From positions 35,602,061 through 35,666,060 of the forward strand of contig NC_073744.1 of the NCBI RefSeq assembly GCF_029784135.1: a stretch of 64,000 bases of DNA, given 5' to 3'. Numbering within the stretch: the stretch's first letter is position 1; the number at the start of each line of letters is the position of its first letter. Shown here in pieces: positions 24,005-35,985 of this stretch. The translations under genes and the position numbers were made by a program. Under the pieces are notes generated by a model that saw only the letters and a list, made by a program, of their open reading frames with translations, did no database searches and was not told where the DNA came from. The stretch is from Toxorhynchites rutilus septentrionalis. Its lineage: Eukaryota > Arthropoda > Insecta > Diptera > Culicidae.

Positions 24005-24690
24005 CGGGCTCAATTCTCTATTACCGGTTTTACCCCGACAGGGTGTCGATCTCACTCGCACTCTCATGTATTTCATAAAAACATCAGATTTTGTATTCTA
24101 TCAAAATTCGAAATTCAAAAAATTATCAACCGATACTGTAGAATGGCTCATGAATAGTTGAAGAGAGGTTCTGTAACGTTTTGTTGTCGAAGAAACTTGA
24201 GAGGTCTAGGAAATATGTGGAAACCCTTATGGTGTCGGTTTACCCTGATATCTTATGTTTACCCTGATCTACCCTATCGCCATTTTGTGGTGGCATCAAT
24301 TTGGATTTTTATTTTGCATAAATAACTGTATTCTACCAGTCAAACCCTTTAATCCCATAGTAAACCCATAGTGATGTGGTTTTGAAAAAAATTTACATGT
24401 GGCACCATCTTGTGGTGGAAGCCATTTTGAATTTGAATTTTTCATAAATAACCGTAGCCAAGCCCTTTCATTTGATACCCATATATTGATGGGGTTTTGA
24501 GAAAATACGCTACAAATTGGCGGATTACAGATTGTATTTTCAATTTAATGGAAAACGCAGTTTTATAATGCCTACAGAGAAGAAAGTGTGTTTCAAATGT
24601 CGGATCAATCGGCTTACAGGAAGGGAATCAAATTTCTATTAATATGGGACAACGCTATAGACAAACACGTTACAAACAGGACGAGCTTAA
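24005..24690. repeat. Tandem repeat family R2, about 125-bp units
   Basis: Units contain CAAGCCCTTTCATTTGATAC, CATATTGATGGGGTTTTGAG-like words and CGCCATTTTGTGGTGG. The 3' part has ACAAACACGTTACAAACAGG and TTAAACCGTTCAATAAA. The same family is larger at 53100-54515. Confidence 0.65.
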
Positions 24691-24989
24691 TTAAACCGTT
24701 CAATAAAAAGCGCTAAATAGATTTTATCAAAAGATAGAAATAAACTTTGTTCTACAAAGTTGATTTAAATAACTGGATTTACAATATTGTCAAGCTACTT
24801 TTACCTCTATCTTTTGAGATGAGAAAGCTAGGTTTTTTTAATTAATCTTAATGTTGGTCACCCTTAGAAATGTTGGAGTACAGATTGTTCGTACTGATGG
24901 ACCAATCAAAACATAGGATTTTGGTTTAGATATTGGTTGACATTTTTTTTTCAATTATTAAATAGAATGTTTTGGGAAAATATTTTCTT

Positions 24990-25845
24990 ATTTTTATTAG
25001 TGAAAATGAAACGCCACAGGTGTTGCTAAGCGCGAAACCCGAGGGAAGAATCGTTCGATTTGAGCTGTCTTTATTTTGCTGTATTCGTCTCTGTCCGTAG
25101 ATCAATGTTATGGAGAGAAAAATCGGAAAATTTTCAGAAATCACTGAAAGAAAGTCAATTCGTTCCATCCATTTTGTAATACAACGTTTGCGCTATAGAA
25201 ATTGATCTAACGCACTTCTATATCTTCGGGCTATATAAACAAAAATGGAACACCCAATGTGTTGCTAAATGCGAAACCCGAGGAATGAATCGTCCGATTT
25301 GAGTCGTCTTTATTTTGTTGTATTCATCTCTGCCCGTGGATCAATGTTATGGTGAGAAAAAAAATTAAAATTAAAAAAAAAAACTTTGAGAGAAAGTTCA
25401 AAGAATAAAACTCATATGTTCTACAATGACATCGTTGTTAATCCAATTCGCATTAGCGGAGTTCAAGTTGGTGTTCCGTTGGTGTAAACCGAAAATAGCA
25501 AAGATTCTCAGGTGGAATAACGCGCTTTGAAAATAAAAAAATGCATTCCATGAAACGGGGAATCATGTTATTTAAAGGTGAATCAAGAATGTTCAGCGAA
25601 AATTGCGTTTGGAAATAAATTTATATTATTATGACGAGTTTTGGTAGAAGTAACAAGAAATTTATATTAAAATTTATATCAAAAATTTTGATCGGCCAAT
25701 TAGAAGATCAATCAATAAGGAGTTCTGAGATTAAACCCACGAACGTTTGCTTAGTAAGAAAACGTGAATGTTCGGAAGAATTTCTATCAAAAACCCATTT
25801 TGGGTGGGACGAGGTTCGCCGAGTCAACTAGTTACTCATAGATGC
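24990..25845 (-). repeat. Composite repeat family R1, minus orientation, partly duplicated
   Basis: The right end GTTCGCCGAGTCAACTAGTT is the family 5' end in inverse orientation. GTTGCTAAGCGCGAAACCCG at 25021 and GTTGCTAAATGCGAAACCCG at 25261 show a local duplication of about 240 bp. Confidence 0.65.
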
Positions 25846-26190
25846 GTAGACATATTTCCAATCAATTGGCACACTCATCTCTGCGATCTATCAAAAAATG
25901 GTCGCGTTAGAAGCGTCCGAAATCTTTCATTTTTTCGCTGAATGCTCACTTTTTGGATTTTTATTTTAAATTCTATAACTTCCTGTTATCATTATTTTGA
26001 AAAGTTGAACGAATTGTTGTTATTCATAGTGCTCTTCCAAATGATTTGTAATTAAATGTAAAACATCATCCCTCTGACCAACAGTATCGATGAAATGTTT
26101 TCACAAACATTTGCACAATGAAATTTTCCTTAAACATATCTCCTTCCACTCGTTATCATTTACTCATTCGAGAAAAAAAAAACATTGTTT
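25846..26190. other. Intron sequence before tRNA-Asn, nothing seen
   Basis: AT-rich without recognised repeats. Confidence 0.45.
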
Positions 26191-26207
26191 CGCCCCCGGG
26201 TGGACTC

Positions 26208-26259
<52 letters not shown>

Positions 26260-26264
26260 AAGGC
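26191..26264 (-). tRNA. tRNA-Asn-GTT: tRNA-Asn (anticodon GTT)
   Basis: A 74-nt cloverleaf on the minus strand. The anticodon loop is CTGTTAA and the T loop is TTCGAGT. The acceptor stem is GCCTTCG with CGGGGGC (two T-G wobbles). A run of ten Ts follows the 3' end on the minus strand (positions 26173-26182), serving as terminator. Confidence 0.95.
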
Positions 26265-26624
26265 AGATGACAACGCCGAGAAAATAAAAATTGGTTAGGT
26301 TTTGTTTCCATAAAACATTTTGTATGATTCCAGTACGCCAAAATCTTCTTCCATTGAGTTTTGGTACAAAAAATAATCCGTGAATGTTCGTTAACCGCAT
26401 TTGGGGAATAGAAAATAAACTTTGCTAATCAAATTCGTTACATTCATCAGTCATAACATTCTTATTTAATATTAGAAAAAATAGAAAAAAGCGTAGCATT
26501 ACGCCTTTTTATACAGGAAAATCACACTTTGAAATTGTAAATAGTATGTGTAACGAAAAATTTATGAGATTTTTAACAAATATTATGCAAAATCATTCTT
26601 ACGATATATGTTATAATATATAAC

Positions 26625-26930
26625 AGATCGGTAGAAAAGTTCATAAAGTTGACGTCTAGATGGCACCTCTTGCAAAAATCTACTTGACTATCACAAAGCA
26701 CCATCTTTCAGTGGATACGTGTCAAAATTTGACAGCAATCGGTCGATTGGTTCGTGAGTTACAGCATTGAGAGTGAAGCAACTTTTGTTATTGTGAAAAA
26801 ATGGAAGACAATGCACCGTGTCACAAATCGATGAGAACGATGGCAAAATTGCATGAATTGGGCTTCGAACTGTTACCATTAGACGGCAAATTTTTCCGGC
26901 ATTCATTCGCTTAAAGCACTAAGAGTAGAG
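26625..26930 (+). mobile_element. Mariner-like element with large internal deletion
   Basis: An upstream part with GAAAAGTTCATAAAGTTGAC is followed directly by EDNAPCHKSMRTMAKLHELG (about 26800-26860), the region of the second catalytic aspartate. The sequence between the start and this motif and the rest of the gene are missing. Confidence 0.65.
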
Positions 26931-26974
26931 TGACATGTAGACAAATTAAGAAATAAAAAAAGGGTTTATTTCGA

Positions 26975-27540
26975 GAACCCTAAGCAAAAAAAATCACCTG
27001 CTTCCACCTGCTGGAGCCGGCCCATTTACTGCAAAGTCAAATCGTTTCGGTTGAAAAACGATGCTCTGTGTGTGTAAAGGATGTGTGTAAAGCTATTAAA
27101 CCTGGTGAAACGGTGAATAAAGATCACTATCGACCATGAATGATAAATTTCAACTTAGCATTAATGAAAAAAATGTCGGAATGGGCCCGAGACTACAGTG
27201 GAGTGATACTACGGTGTAACAACGTACCAGCACATACCGCTAAAGCCGCAAGGACCCAAAAATCATAACTGGAAAACGTTATCGCACCCGCTGTATTCTC
27301 TAGACCTGGTCCCATCCGATTATATCCTTTTTGTTTCCGATGGGACATGCACTTACCGAGCAACACTTCACCGAATATAAAGAAGTAAAAAAAAGAGTCG
27401 GCGAATGGTTTTCGTCGTAACAAACAAACATTGACAAACAAACAAACATTGGCTGAGAGATGGGTGAAACGTGTAAAATTAAACGGGGGCTAATTCGAAT
27501 AAAAATATGTGGAGATACTCTTGAAAATTATGTGTTTTCT
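26975..27540 (+). mobile_element. Second mariner-like transposase remnant, C-terminal half
   Basis: Frame fragments read ELLKPGETVNKDHYRP-like residues, then NNVPAHTAKAARTQKS, then AERWVKRVKLNGG at about 27450-27490. The order matches mariner (YYELLKPGETVN, D-N-A-P-H, and the terminal ERW..CV...G). Stops and frameshifts make it a pseudogene. The catalytic aspartate of the DNAPPH motif is Asn. Confidence 0.7.
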
Positions 27541-30430
27541 TCAGCTCACACATATGATAAAATCAATTTCTGGGTCGGTCCGGTAACACCCCTAAATTCA
27601 CAGAAGCTCTCTTCCGCCGCAAAAAACGAACAGTGAGAAATTTGGACAGTTTACTTTGTGCATATTCTAATAATGCATTCTGGTGAAACCAAATTTTGGA
27701 GCTTTTCTAGAAAATCCATTGACTGTCCAACAACTCTGTCGGGTATTATATTTCGATCAGACACCTGATGTTCGAGATGGAATTTTTGGGTGCTTGAAAC
27801 ACTGTAAAAAATTAAATACGAAAAAACATCTGATGTTAAAATGAAAAGTAAAAATAGTACCCTTTTGTGTCTCTTGCGGTTCCGAAACTTTCGATAACAA
27901 TCGTACATTATAACAAATTTGTAAAAATTTTGCTTGATTGCTTGACTAACGTACATGAATACGGAGACCTTTAAATGCATTACGTAATACACGAGGCTTC
28001 GTCGGATGAAGCAAAAACATTCTGAAGCACAACAACTGCCTTCATCAGCGTTTGTGCTTCCCATACCCAATCAAATTGCTAAAAACTTTGTAATAAACGT
28101 CTCCACAAAGGGAGTTCACTTGGCAAAATGTTCACCCATCGCACTCGAACTCGATGACGCACATCGTGCCATTTCAAGTCGCAGACCTATTTGCGGTTAG
28201 CGAGACGGTAAAGGCAGAAACTAGCTCCACTCCATGACACAGCAATAATAATGGTAGTTTGGTAACCTCTTTGGTGTAGTTGAGACGACGCATGGTGAAG
28301 AACCGAGCAATTACCACAAAAGACAAATTTCTGCGCCCCCCCCCCCCCTACTCAAGTTCTTGTGCCACAACTCATGCGGACGTGAGAATAATCAGACTAA
28401 TCGATTCCCGTATTCAAGTTGTTCCGATGTCCCGTTCATGTGGAAAGCGAAAAACGTTCAAGAAATGGGTGAAAGACCATCAATTTTACAGCACAAGTGC
28501 GAACGCTGGCACTGGTCATCATCATTCTCCCAGCTCCACCTACCGCCTGTGGAAAATTGCACGAACTCTTCATCCGCCCACACAATGCCATCGGACGCAA
28601 TGCACTCCAGTATTCTCTTCCGTCTGGATCGGTGAATTTTTTTATTCCTTTGTCGATTTGAATTTTTACAGCCTTCCCTCTCCTGATTGCTCGTTTTCCT
28701 ACCCACCCAAATCAGCCGAGTCACGTGTGGTGTTGCGCACCGAGGGGTCGTTCAATTAACTGTCAGCGATCACACAAGTGAAGAATAAAACAACACTGTA
28801 CTGTACATAGACGTTTGGGCTGTCAGATTGGATCCAAGGATCCACTTTTTGATACCCCTAGTAACGAAATTTATAACTTCGTCGAGACTTACAACCCATA
28901 AAACTCCCCCATGCCAGCCGGACTCTCGTCCGTTGTATCCGACGTATGGCGCTCGTGAGCGAAGAAAATCTTCCGTACAGTTCAGGAAGAGCTGTTTTTC
29001 ATTCTCGTGAGGAAAATCTATTCGAGGCGAAGAATGGCAGCGTAGCAGATTATCATTCCTCGCCGTCTGGATTGTGAGTCGTTCCCCTTTTTTTCGGGGT
29101 ACAATTTCCCAGGTGTGAGGAAGAGTGGGGGGGAGGGCACATCTATCTGGGGCTGATGAAACTTACACAATTCCCAAGAGAGAAGATATTTCCTAATTCC
29201 GGCGGAATGACTCCGTTCCAAGATAGTCCCACCAATCCCACCGCCCCTGATGATGATGCTGCTGCCGCCAGAGAGCTGATGCAATTTCCCCTCACTAGAC
29301 AAAGACCAGATGCGAGACGAGACGAGGAGTTTTTCCAACGACACTTCCGTTTAGATTATCTCAGACTTGCGCTAGTAGCAGCAGTCTACGATATAAGCGA
29401 ATGGCCATATGGTCCGACAGCCAAGCTAGAATGATCCGTCCGTCTGGTTTCAAAACAGAAAACATCGAGAGAGATAAAAACAAAAGTAAACGCCGGTTGG
29501 ACACAAGTCACCGGAAGAAATTGAGTAAGACCCACCAGTGACGCGTTCAGCGTTCAGATAAGTGAATCATAACATATGCTTGTGGTTTAACGGGAAACCA
29601 ATCCAGTGGTGTGGGGACACTTCGGTTGGGTTGTTTTGCTTCGGTATTGGAAGCGACACAACAAAAAAGGCAATCAAGAGTTACTTCCTTGGATCTTATT
29701 GGGAAAGCAGCAGGTCGTTACCTCACCACAGCATGGCAGATTTCTCTGAACGGCGCGGTACTGTGGCCAATGAGCCGTGTGAATCATTGGGATTGACTCT
29801 TTACAAACTGTCTATCTGAAAATTATGCGCCTTTTTCATATTGCACTCAGCAAAATCATGGTTCCTTAACAACAGGTTTCTTAAATGAAACAAATAACTC
29901 ATTTCAATCCATCAAATTTTATATGAATTTTATATGAATTTACATGAAATACAGTTTATATTATATACTTTAACTAGACGAAAACATAAAAAATGTACAC
30001 ATCATGACTGTCAAGACGTGACGGTAGCGTGACGGGGTGACACCCAGGGCGGTTGTCTAAGGTGTCATCCCTCCTATCAGTTGTTATCAAATCTTTGTTT
30101 CGTTTTTCAATGAGAAATCAAATTTATCGAACGTGGAAACTCATTTATTCCAGTATTGAATGTAACGAAAAAAGCACAATATCTTAAAGCATCTCGTCTT
30201 AACAGCACCAAATTTTCTGGACACAAAATCAATATCAATAGACATTAATACATTCACTTTCAATTGACTACAAATTCAATTCATTCATTCACGTTTAGTC
30301 TCGCGTTGGTCCATGTGGACTCCAACTGAGTTTTCCGTTTGATTCGCGCCGGTCTCATAGGTTCGACATCTACAAAATGAATCATCTATCGTTACATCGG
30401 ACCTATCTATCAACCTATCCATCAGCTAGA
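27541..30430. other. Intron sequence, partly GC-rich, no gene supported
   Basis: 27670-27830 shares words with the repeat at 9601 and 35640. From 28200 to 29600 the sequence is GC-richer, with a C-run at 28336 and no repeats recognised. Overlapping ORFs here on both strands lack splice support or family similarity. Confidence 0.45.
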
Positions 30431-31459
30431 CGGAATATTTTTTGTTGGACCCCTAGATCGGTCGGAGATCAACGTGTCAAGTATGTCTAACCCATCGTTG
30501 ACTTGAAATTTCGTTCCATACAAATGAAACACAAATGTCTGTATTACTCGAGAATTAATCAAGCAAATGGAACGAAATTTGGCATGTGAAAGTTTTAGGG
30601 TGCAATGAATGTTTCTATGGTGGTTAAACACTCCATCCCTTCTCTTAGGGGGAGGGGTGGGGGCTATGTCGGTCTGCCATACAAATGAAACACAATTTTC
30701 TGCATAACTCGAGAATGAATCAAGTAAATGAAACCAAATTTGGCATGTGGAGGTTTTAGGGGGCACAAAATGTTTCTATGGTGGTTAGACACTCCACCCC
30801 CCTCTCTAAGGGGGGGCTGCCATACAAATTAAACACAAATTTCTACATTACTCGAGAATTAATCAAGCAAATGGAACCGAATTAGGCATATAGAGGTTTT
30901 AGGGTGCAATAAATGTTTCTATAGTGGTTAGATACTCCTCCCCCTTCTCTTAGGGGGGGCTGCCATACGAATGAAAAACAAATTTCTTCATAACTCGAAA
31001 TCTAATCAAGCAAATGGAGCCAAATTTGGCATTTGAGGATTTTGGGGGCCCGAAACGTTTCTATGGTGAATGGACACTCCTCCACCCTCTCTAAGGGGAG
31101 AAGAGGGGAGAGGTCTGTCTTTTTTCTATCATATTTTCTGTATCAAACTTTTATTCCATGTAATGGAGAAGCATGTTATTTGCAAGTGTTTGAAAAATAT
31201 TGAGCGAGAATTGTGTCTGAAAATAATCTGATGTTATAATGATGAGGTAGAAGTACTAGGAATTTCAAATTTAATTTAAATTCAACTAGGAGGTAAATTC
31301 AATGGGGTCGATTAGAAAATCAATCAATGAACAGTTCTGCTTACAGATACACAGGTCGAAGGTTGTGCAGGCCACTGAACATTCAACAAGAGCCAATGGT
31401 TGTACCGCTCATGACAACTCTACACGATCTGAAGATTGTACCGCCCAGTGACTATTCTA

Positions 31460-32757
31460 AAGGGTGTGTCACATCAAATTGCATCACGGAAAAAACGCTG
31501 TAGAAATTTAATTTTTAGGAATTATATCTTCAGCTTTCGCTTATAATCAGATAAGAGTGTATAGATCACGTTGACCATGCTTCACTGTCAATTTTTCGTA
31601 AATTTGGAAAAATGTCGTCGAACGAAAAAGAGCGTCGTGAATTAATCCTGCGCACTCATTTCGAGAATCCGGAGTTGTCACATCGGGACATCGGTAAGAT
31701 GCTGGGAATCGTCCAATCCACGGTCAGCAGAGTACTAAAACGATACTTCGAGAACCTAACCATCGACCGGAAGGTGAAGAACGGCAAAAATGGATGCTCC
31801 GCCAGTGAAAAAGATCACAAGCGCGTAGTTAAGCAGTTTAGACGTGAACCGAGAAGTTCGGTCCGGGATGTCGCCAATAAGCTGAATTTGTCAAGTTCAT
31901 TCGTCCAGCGGACCAAGCAGCGGGAGGGCCTGCGTACATACAAGGTTCAGAAGGCTCCTAACCGCGACGAAAGGCAAAACATGGTGGGGAAGACGCGAGC
32001 CCGGAAGCTGTACACCGAAATGCTGACGAAGCCGCATTGCCTGGTGATGGACGACGAAACCTACGTCAAAGCGGACTTTCGTCAGCTGCCGGGCCTGTTG
32101 TTCTTTTCCGCAGAGGACAAATTCAGCATTCCGGAGGAGATTCGCAAGCAGAAACTATCCAAGTTTGCCAAAAAGTACATGGTGTGGCAAGCGATCTGCT
32201 CTTCCGGAAAGCGGAGCGCCCCCTTCGTGATGACCGGCACGGTAAACGGGCAGGTTTACCTTAAGGAGTGCCTACAAAAGCGCTTACTACCACTATTGAA
32301 GCAGCACGAGGGCCCGACCATCTTCTGGCCGGATCTCGCTTCGTGCCACTATTCAAAGGACGTGTTGGAGTGGTACGAAGCCAACGGGGTCACCTTCGTG
32401 CCAAAGGAAATGAACCCGCCCAACGCGCCGGAGCTTCGCCCAATAGAGAAATATTGGGCGATTATGAAGCAGGCCCTCCGGAAGAACCCAAAAGTTGTCA
32501 AATCGAAGGCGGACTTCAAGAGAAAATGGATTTCTGTTCAAAAAAAAACTACAACCTGACGTTGTACAGAACCTTATGGACGGGGTAAAGAGGAAGGTGC
32601 GAGCATACGGGCTTGGGCTCGAAGTATGAATAAAAAGAAAATGCCAAAAGTTGTTTAATAGTTTTTATTTTACTGTCTAAAATTTTCAAAAGGATCGGTC
32701 TACCGGGAGAATTTCTACAGCGTTTTTCCGTGATGCAATTTGATGTGACACACCCTT
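31460..32757 (+). mobile_element. ITmD37E (IS630-Tc1-mariner) transposon
   Basis: Terminal inverted repeats of about 48 bp start AAGGGTGTGTCACATCAAAT and differ by one A in a homopolymer. They are flanked by TA at 31458-31459 and 32758-32759. It is 1298 bp with one transposase gene. The catalytic spacing of 37 residues between the second D and the E places it in the mosquito ITmD37E family. High end similarity and one near-intact ORF suggest a fairly recent insertion. Confidence 0.93.
31612..32559 (+). CDS. ITmD37E transposase, C-terminus frameshifted
   Basis: The 315-residue protein cuts and pastes its own element by DDE chemistry. Residues 10-55 form a helix-turn-helix (HRDIGKMLGIVQSTVSRVLK), and a second HTH-like block includes SVRDVANKLNLSSSFVQ. 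The catalytic residues are in MDDETYVK (first D), WPDLASCHYSK (second D) and RPIEKYW (E), with 37 residues between the last two. All three are present. The start ATG at 31612 follows a 150-bp leader from the inverted repeat. A nine-A run near 32540-32548 shifts the frame: the ORF ends QKKTTT at 32559, while another frame continues to a stop at 32627-32629 with a basic tail typical of the family (KRKVRAYGLGLEV). So about 23 residues are lost. The core could still fold, but activity is uncertain. Confidence 0.92.
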   Translation: MSSNEKERRELILRTHFENPELSHRDIGKMLGIVQSTVSRVLKRYFENLTIDRKVKNGKNGCSASEKDHKRVVKQFRREPRSSVRDVANKLNLSSSFVQRTKQREGLRTYKVQKAPNRDERQNMVGKTRARKLYTEMLTKPHCLVMDDETYVKADFRQLPGLLFFSAEDKFSIPEEIRKQKLSKFAKKYMVWQAICSSGKRSAPFVMTGTVNGQVYLKECLQKRLLPLLKQHEGPTIFWPDLASCHYSKDVLEWYEANGVTFVPKEMNPPNAPELRPIEKYWAIMKQALRKNPKVVKSKADFKRKWISVQKKTTT

Positions 32758-33261
32758 TACCCTGGATTCTTCGAGTCAAGAGATATGCACCACGATTGAT
32801 ATGAGGTACAGACTAGGGGGGCGTCGCTGATTAATGATCAGTTGTACCCCAATAGGAAGTATCCCATGTCGGCCACACATACATAGTACTGGAGACTGCG
32901 ACATCCCAATTATGAGAATCTTTGTAATACTAACCTCGAGCCAACCGCGAGTAATCGATTACATATTACTAACATAGTCGTAAGACAAAAATTGTCAAAA
33001 TATTGAACTCCCGGCCCCGTCAGGCTAATATGTGCCTTAATAAAATATATATTTCGGAACAGTTCTGCGATTGGACTCATGAACTTGCGCTTAGTAAGAA
33101 AACGTGAATGTTTGAAGGTATTGATTTTTTTTATTGCTATTGATATCAAAATACAAATTTTGGGCGGGACGAAGATTGCCGGATCAGCTAGTTCAATATA
33201 AAAAATATGTATAACTCAAAACATGTCCCCTTCGGTGTTTTGTAGAATATTTTTATTAGAA

Positions 33262-33985
33262 CTAGCTGACCCGACGAACTTCGTCCCGCCCAAAATTGTT
33301 TTTTTATATGAATACTTCCAAACAGTCACGTTTTCTTACTAAGCGAACATTCGTGGGTCCAATCGTAGAACTCTTCATTGATTGATTACCCTTTGACCCT
33401 TCACAATTTCCTATTATTATGAATCTCCTAGTACGTCATTATAATATAAAATTATCTTCAATTTTTGATAGAAGAGAATTGTGCATGAATTCTCTTCTAT
33501 CAAAATTGAAGATTCATCAATCACTTTCAAATAGCATGTTTCTCCGTTGCATGGAATACATGTTTGATACAGAGAATATTACAAAATATAGACAGCTCGA
33601 ATCGGACAATTCTTTCCTCGAGTTTTGCGCTTACCAACACATTTGGTGATCCATTTTCATTTAGATGGATATAAGATGTAGGAGTGCCTTTTTCCACAAG
33701 AAAATGCGTTTCTACTTTCGAACAAAGATCAATTTCGTTAGCGCAAACATCGAATGGACTAACAACGTTTATCATGATGTAATTGTAGAGCATATGGGAA
33801 CTCAATTTTTCGGATATCCCGACCTACATTTGAGTTTTCCAAAAACTTTCCGATTTTCCTCTCCGCTATATTGAACTTCTTGGAGAGGCGAATACAACAA
33901 AATGAAGACAACTCAAATCGGACCGTTCCTTCCTCGGGTTTTGCGCTTACCAACAGATTTGGCATTCCATTTTTATTTATATAGA
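33262..33985 (+). repeat. Composite repeat family R1, plus orientation
   Basis: It starts AACTAGCTGACCCGACGAAC and ends at the TATATAGATAGATAGAT tail. It has no tandem 145-bp units. A local duplication repeats the TTTTCATTTAGATGGATA and CCATTTTTATTTATATAG part. It lies head-to-head with the minus copy ending at 33195. Confidence 0.7.
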
Positions 33986-34434
33986 TAGATAGATCCGTAT
34001 CAATTGACCAAAGTGTGGCCTAAGATTGTGTCGCATTCATCCGAACGACAGTTACCCGAACAACAGCTTCGCTCTCATGACATTGATCTTAGCATAAATT
34101 ACATTACGAACAAATCAACTCATAATTAAAATTGCGCTGTGGTGGCGTTAATACGTAAGTACCATTTTTTCACATTTCTAAGAAATTTATGCTTAATATT
34201 TTTCATGTTAAAGTTACCTGTTTCATTGTCGAAAAATATTCCCACAATAATTTCTGAATTCCTTATTTCTGTAAATGAATCAGCGAGGTCTCCCGCATAA
34301 TTTTCAAATTTCCACATGACAATTTTTTACTGCGTATTTTTGTTGCTCTTTCTTGTTTTATGATAGAATCATATTTATTATCAAGAGATTGGACAAAACT
34401 CATAAACTGATTTGTCGGGATTTTTCATTCTTTT

Positions 34435-34605
34435 TTCATTCGGTTAAATGTTACATTCGGGTAAATGTCGCATTCGGATATTGGTTGCATTCGGATAAAT
34501 GTTCATTCGGGTGAATGTTGCATTCGGGTGAATGTCATTCGGGTAAATGTACTTCGGGTAATAGTGTTTTGGGTGAATGGTATTCGGGCAAATGTTACAC
34601 AACTG
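34435..34605 (+). repeat. Minisatellite, CATTCGGGTGAATGTTG-type unit
   Basis: About ten degenerate units of 14-18 bp with the core CATTCGGGTAAATGT, shortening toward the right end. Confidence 0.8.
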
Positions 34606-34630
34606 ACGTATATAGGTACCGTGTCGGATG

Positions 34631-35338
34631 TAGGACTGGGCGATCTTTATTAAAAGATCGATCTTGAAGAATCGATTCTCTAATCGGCGTAGGGATCGAT
34701 TCACTGATTAAATCGGCACAAAAGAATCGATCTTTGCCGAATCGATCTTCAAAAAATCGAAAGCATTTTTTCCAATTCATCTACTCATTTTATCTGAGTA
34801 TCATCTTTTCTTTAAACATGGAATAAAAATTACATGGTTCTATTTGAAAATCAAAAACAATTTGTTTTGCTTATAAACATAAAGACCACAAAAAATTAGA
34901 TCTCCGAAAAAAATGATTTCCTGAGCATTCAACATGTACCATCATAGAATCATTCAATTAAATAATTAATTGGAAAGGCATCAACAACAACCCTTAGTAG
35001 CTGTCGCTAGCTCTGGTCCTGTTAGAATCTGTACGGAATCAAATCGAAGAATGGTCAAACTGACTTTATTAAGAAGCCAAATGGAGTGCTTCAAAGCGGT
35101 CAAACGTTGCCATTATGTATACTGAATGTATACTGAAAAACAAATTTACAAAAAGTTTGTCTCAGATCGAAAACAAATTTAAAAAAACGATCTTCTAAAT
35201 ATCGATTCGAAAAAATCCAAAGGACAAAGATCGATCTTCTCGATTTTTTCGGGTACGAAGAATCGATCCAAAAAATCGGAAATCGAAATGGGAAAGATCG
35301 ATCTTCTGAAAATCGATCCAAGATCGCCCAATCCTAGA
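34631..35338. mobile_element. hAT-like MITE rich in GATCGATCTT
   Basis: The left end TAGGACTGGGCGATCTT and the right end AAGATCGCCCAATCCTA are inverted. Both are flanked by the 8-bp duplication GTCGGATG (34623-34630 and 35339-35346). Each arm has many AAGATCGATCTT and AAAAATCGA words. The 708-bp centre is AT-rich, with no transposase. Confidence 0.82.
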
Positions 35339-35346
35339 GTCGGATG

Positions 35347-35985
35347 CACCAAAATAAAGATATAATGTTTTTTTTAATTTTAATGTAATGCTGCCGGATA
35401 TCACGACTGAGGTACCGACATCGTATAAAAATTTGACGAACATTATTTTCATGATATAAAATTGGTTATATTTCGAGAACGGTAAGTCCTTCAATGCAGT
35501 GTTTTTTTATTTAGTTTACCATGAAAATCGCATGTAGATTCATTTTTATGCTACTTATCTTAAATGGTAACGATTTCGTAAATTGTTGATTTTTTAAAAA
35601 TATTTTCCTGAAAATCGAAGAGAGACATGTTTGAGCTATAAATACTGTTAATATTAAATTCAATTTTTGAGTAATATTTTCAACGGTTTTCAAGATGTTA
35701 TTTTTCTAAATAATTCATGTTTTTTATAACAGCTTTGCTGTCTTTCATATTTTAATCGGACAAATGTATTTTAAATTAAGATTTTTTGAGAAAAAGGGTA
35801 ATGATTCGCCCTTATAAAAATCGGTTGTAATATATTAAAAATGTTGATTTTAGGCAGCTGCCAGTATATGTACTAGGTTTAAAAAAAATCGGCGAGAGTC
35901 GAGTCAGCGGCCAGCTGATTTGACGTGGAATTCCTCTACAAAAAATCACCTAACTTATTTATTCACTGAACAACCTAAAAATTAT
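35347..35985. repeat. Repeat shared with 8190-8275 and 9601-10010
   Basis: It includes GCTGCCGGATATCACGACTG, ATTAAATTCAATTTTTGAGT and TCGCCCTTATAAAAATCGGT, matching the flank of foldback family A. Confidence 0.55.

Larger units (their letters stand above)
31341..33056. mobile_element. Retroposed segment with 12-bp target duplication
   Basis: GAACAGTTCTGC lies at 31329-31340 and again at 33057-33068. The intact repeat at 48140-48300 has it only once, which gives the empty site. The segment minus its transposon is about 420 bp and ends TGTGCCTTAATAAAATATAT, so it looks like a truncated non-LTR or SINE insertion. I recognise no coding part. A related piece (GCGAGTAATCGGTTACCTAC) is at 45413. 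Confidence 0.65.
30431..33195 (-). repeat. Composite repeat family R1, minus orientation, interrupted copy
   Basis: 30480-31130 holds about four 145-bp tandem units with CATACAAATGAAACACAA, ACTCGAGAATTAATCAAGCA and G-runs. 31140-31340 and 33057-33195 are the two halves of the family head, ending GCCGGATCAGCTAGTT. They are separated by the retroposed segment at 31341-33056. Confidence 0.75.

Noticed and set aside
27651..28070. 139-residue minus-strand ORF with hydrophobic stretches
   Set aside because: The right part of the sequence matches the repeat at 9601 and 35640, and there is no protein family resemblance.
28280..28759. 159-residue ORF in a GC-richer island
   Set aside because: It contains a C homopolymer, overlaps ORFs on both strands, and has no motif, splice context or family resemblance.
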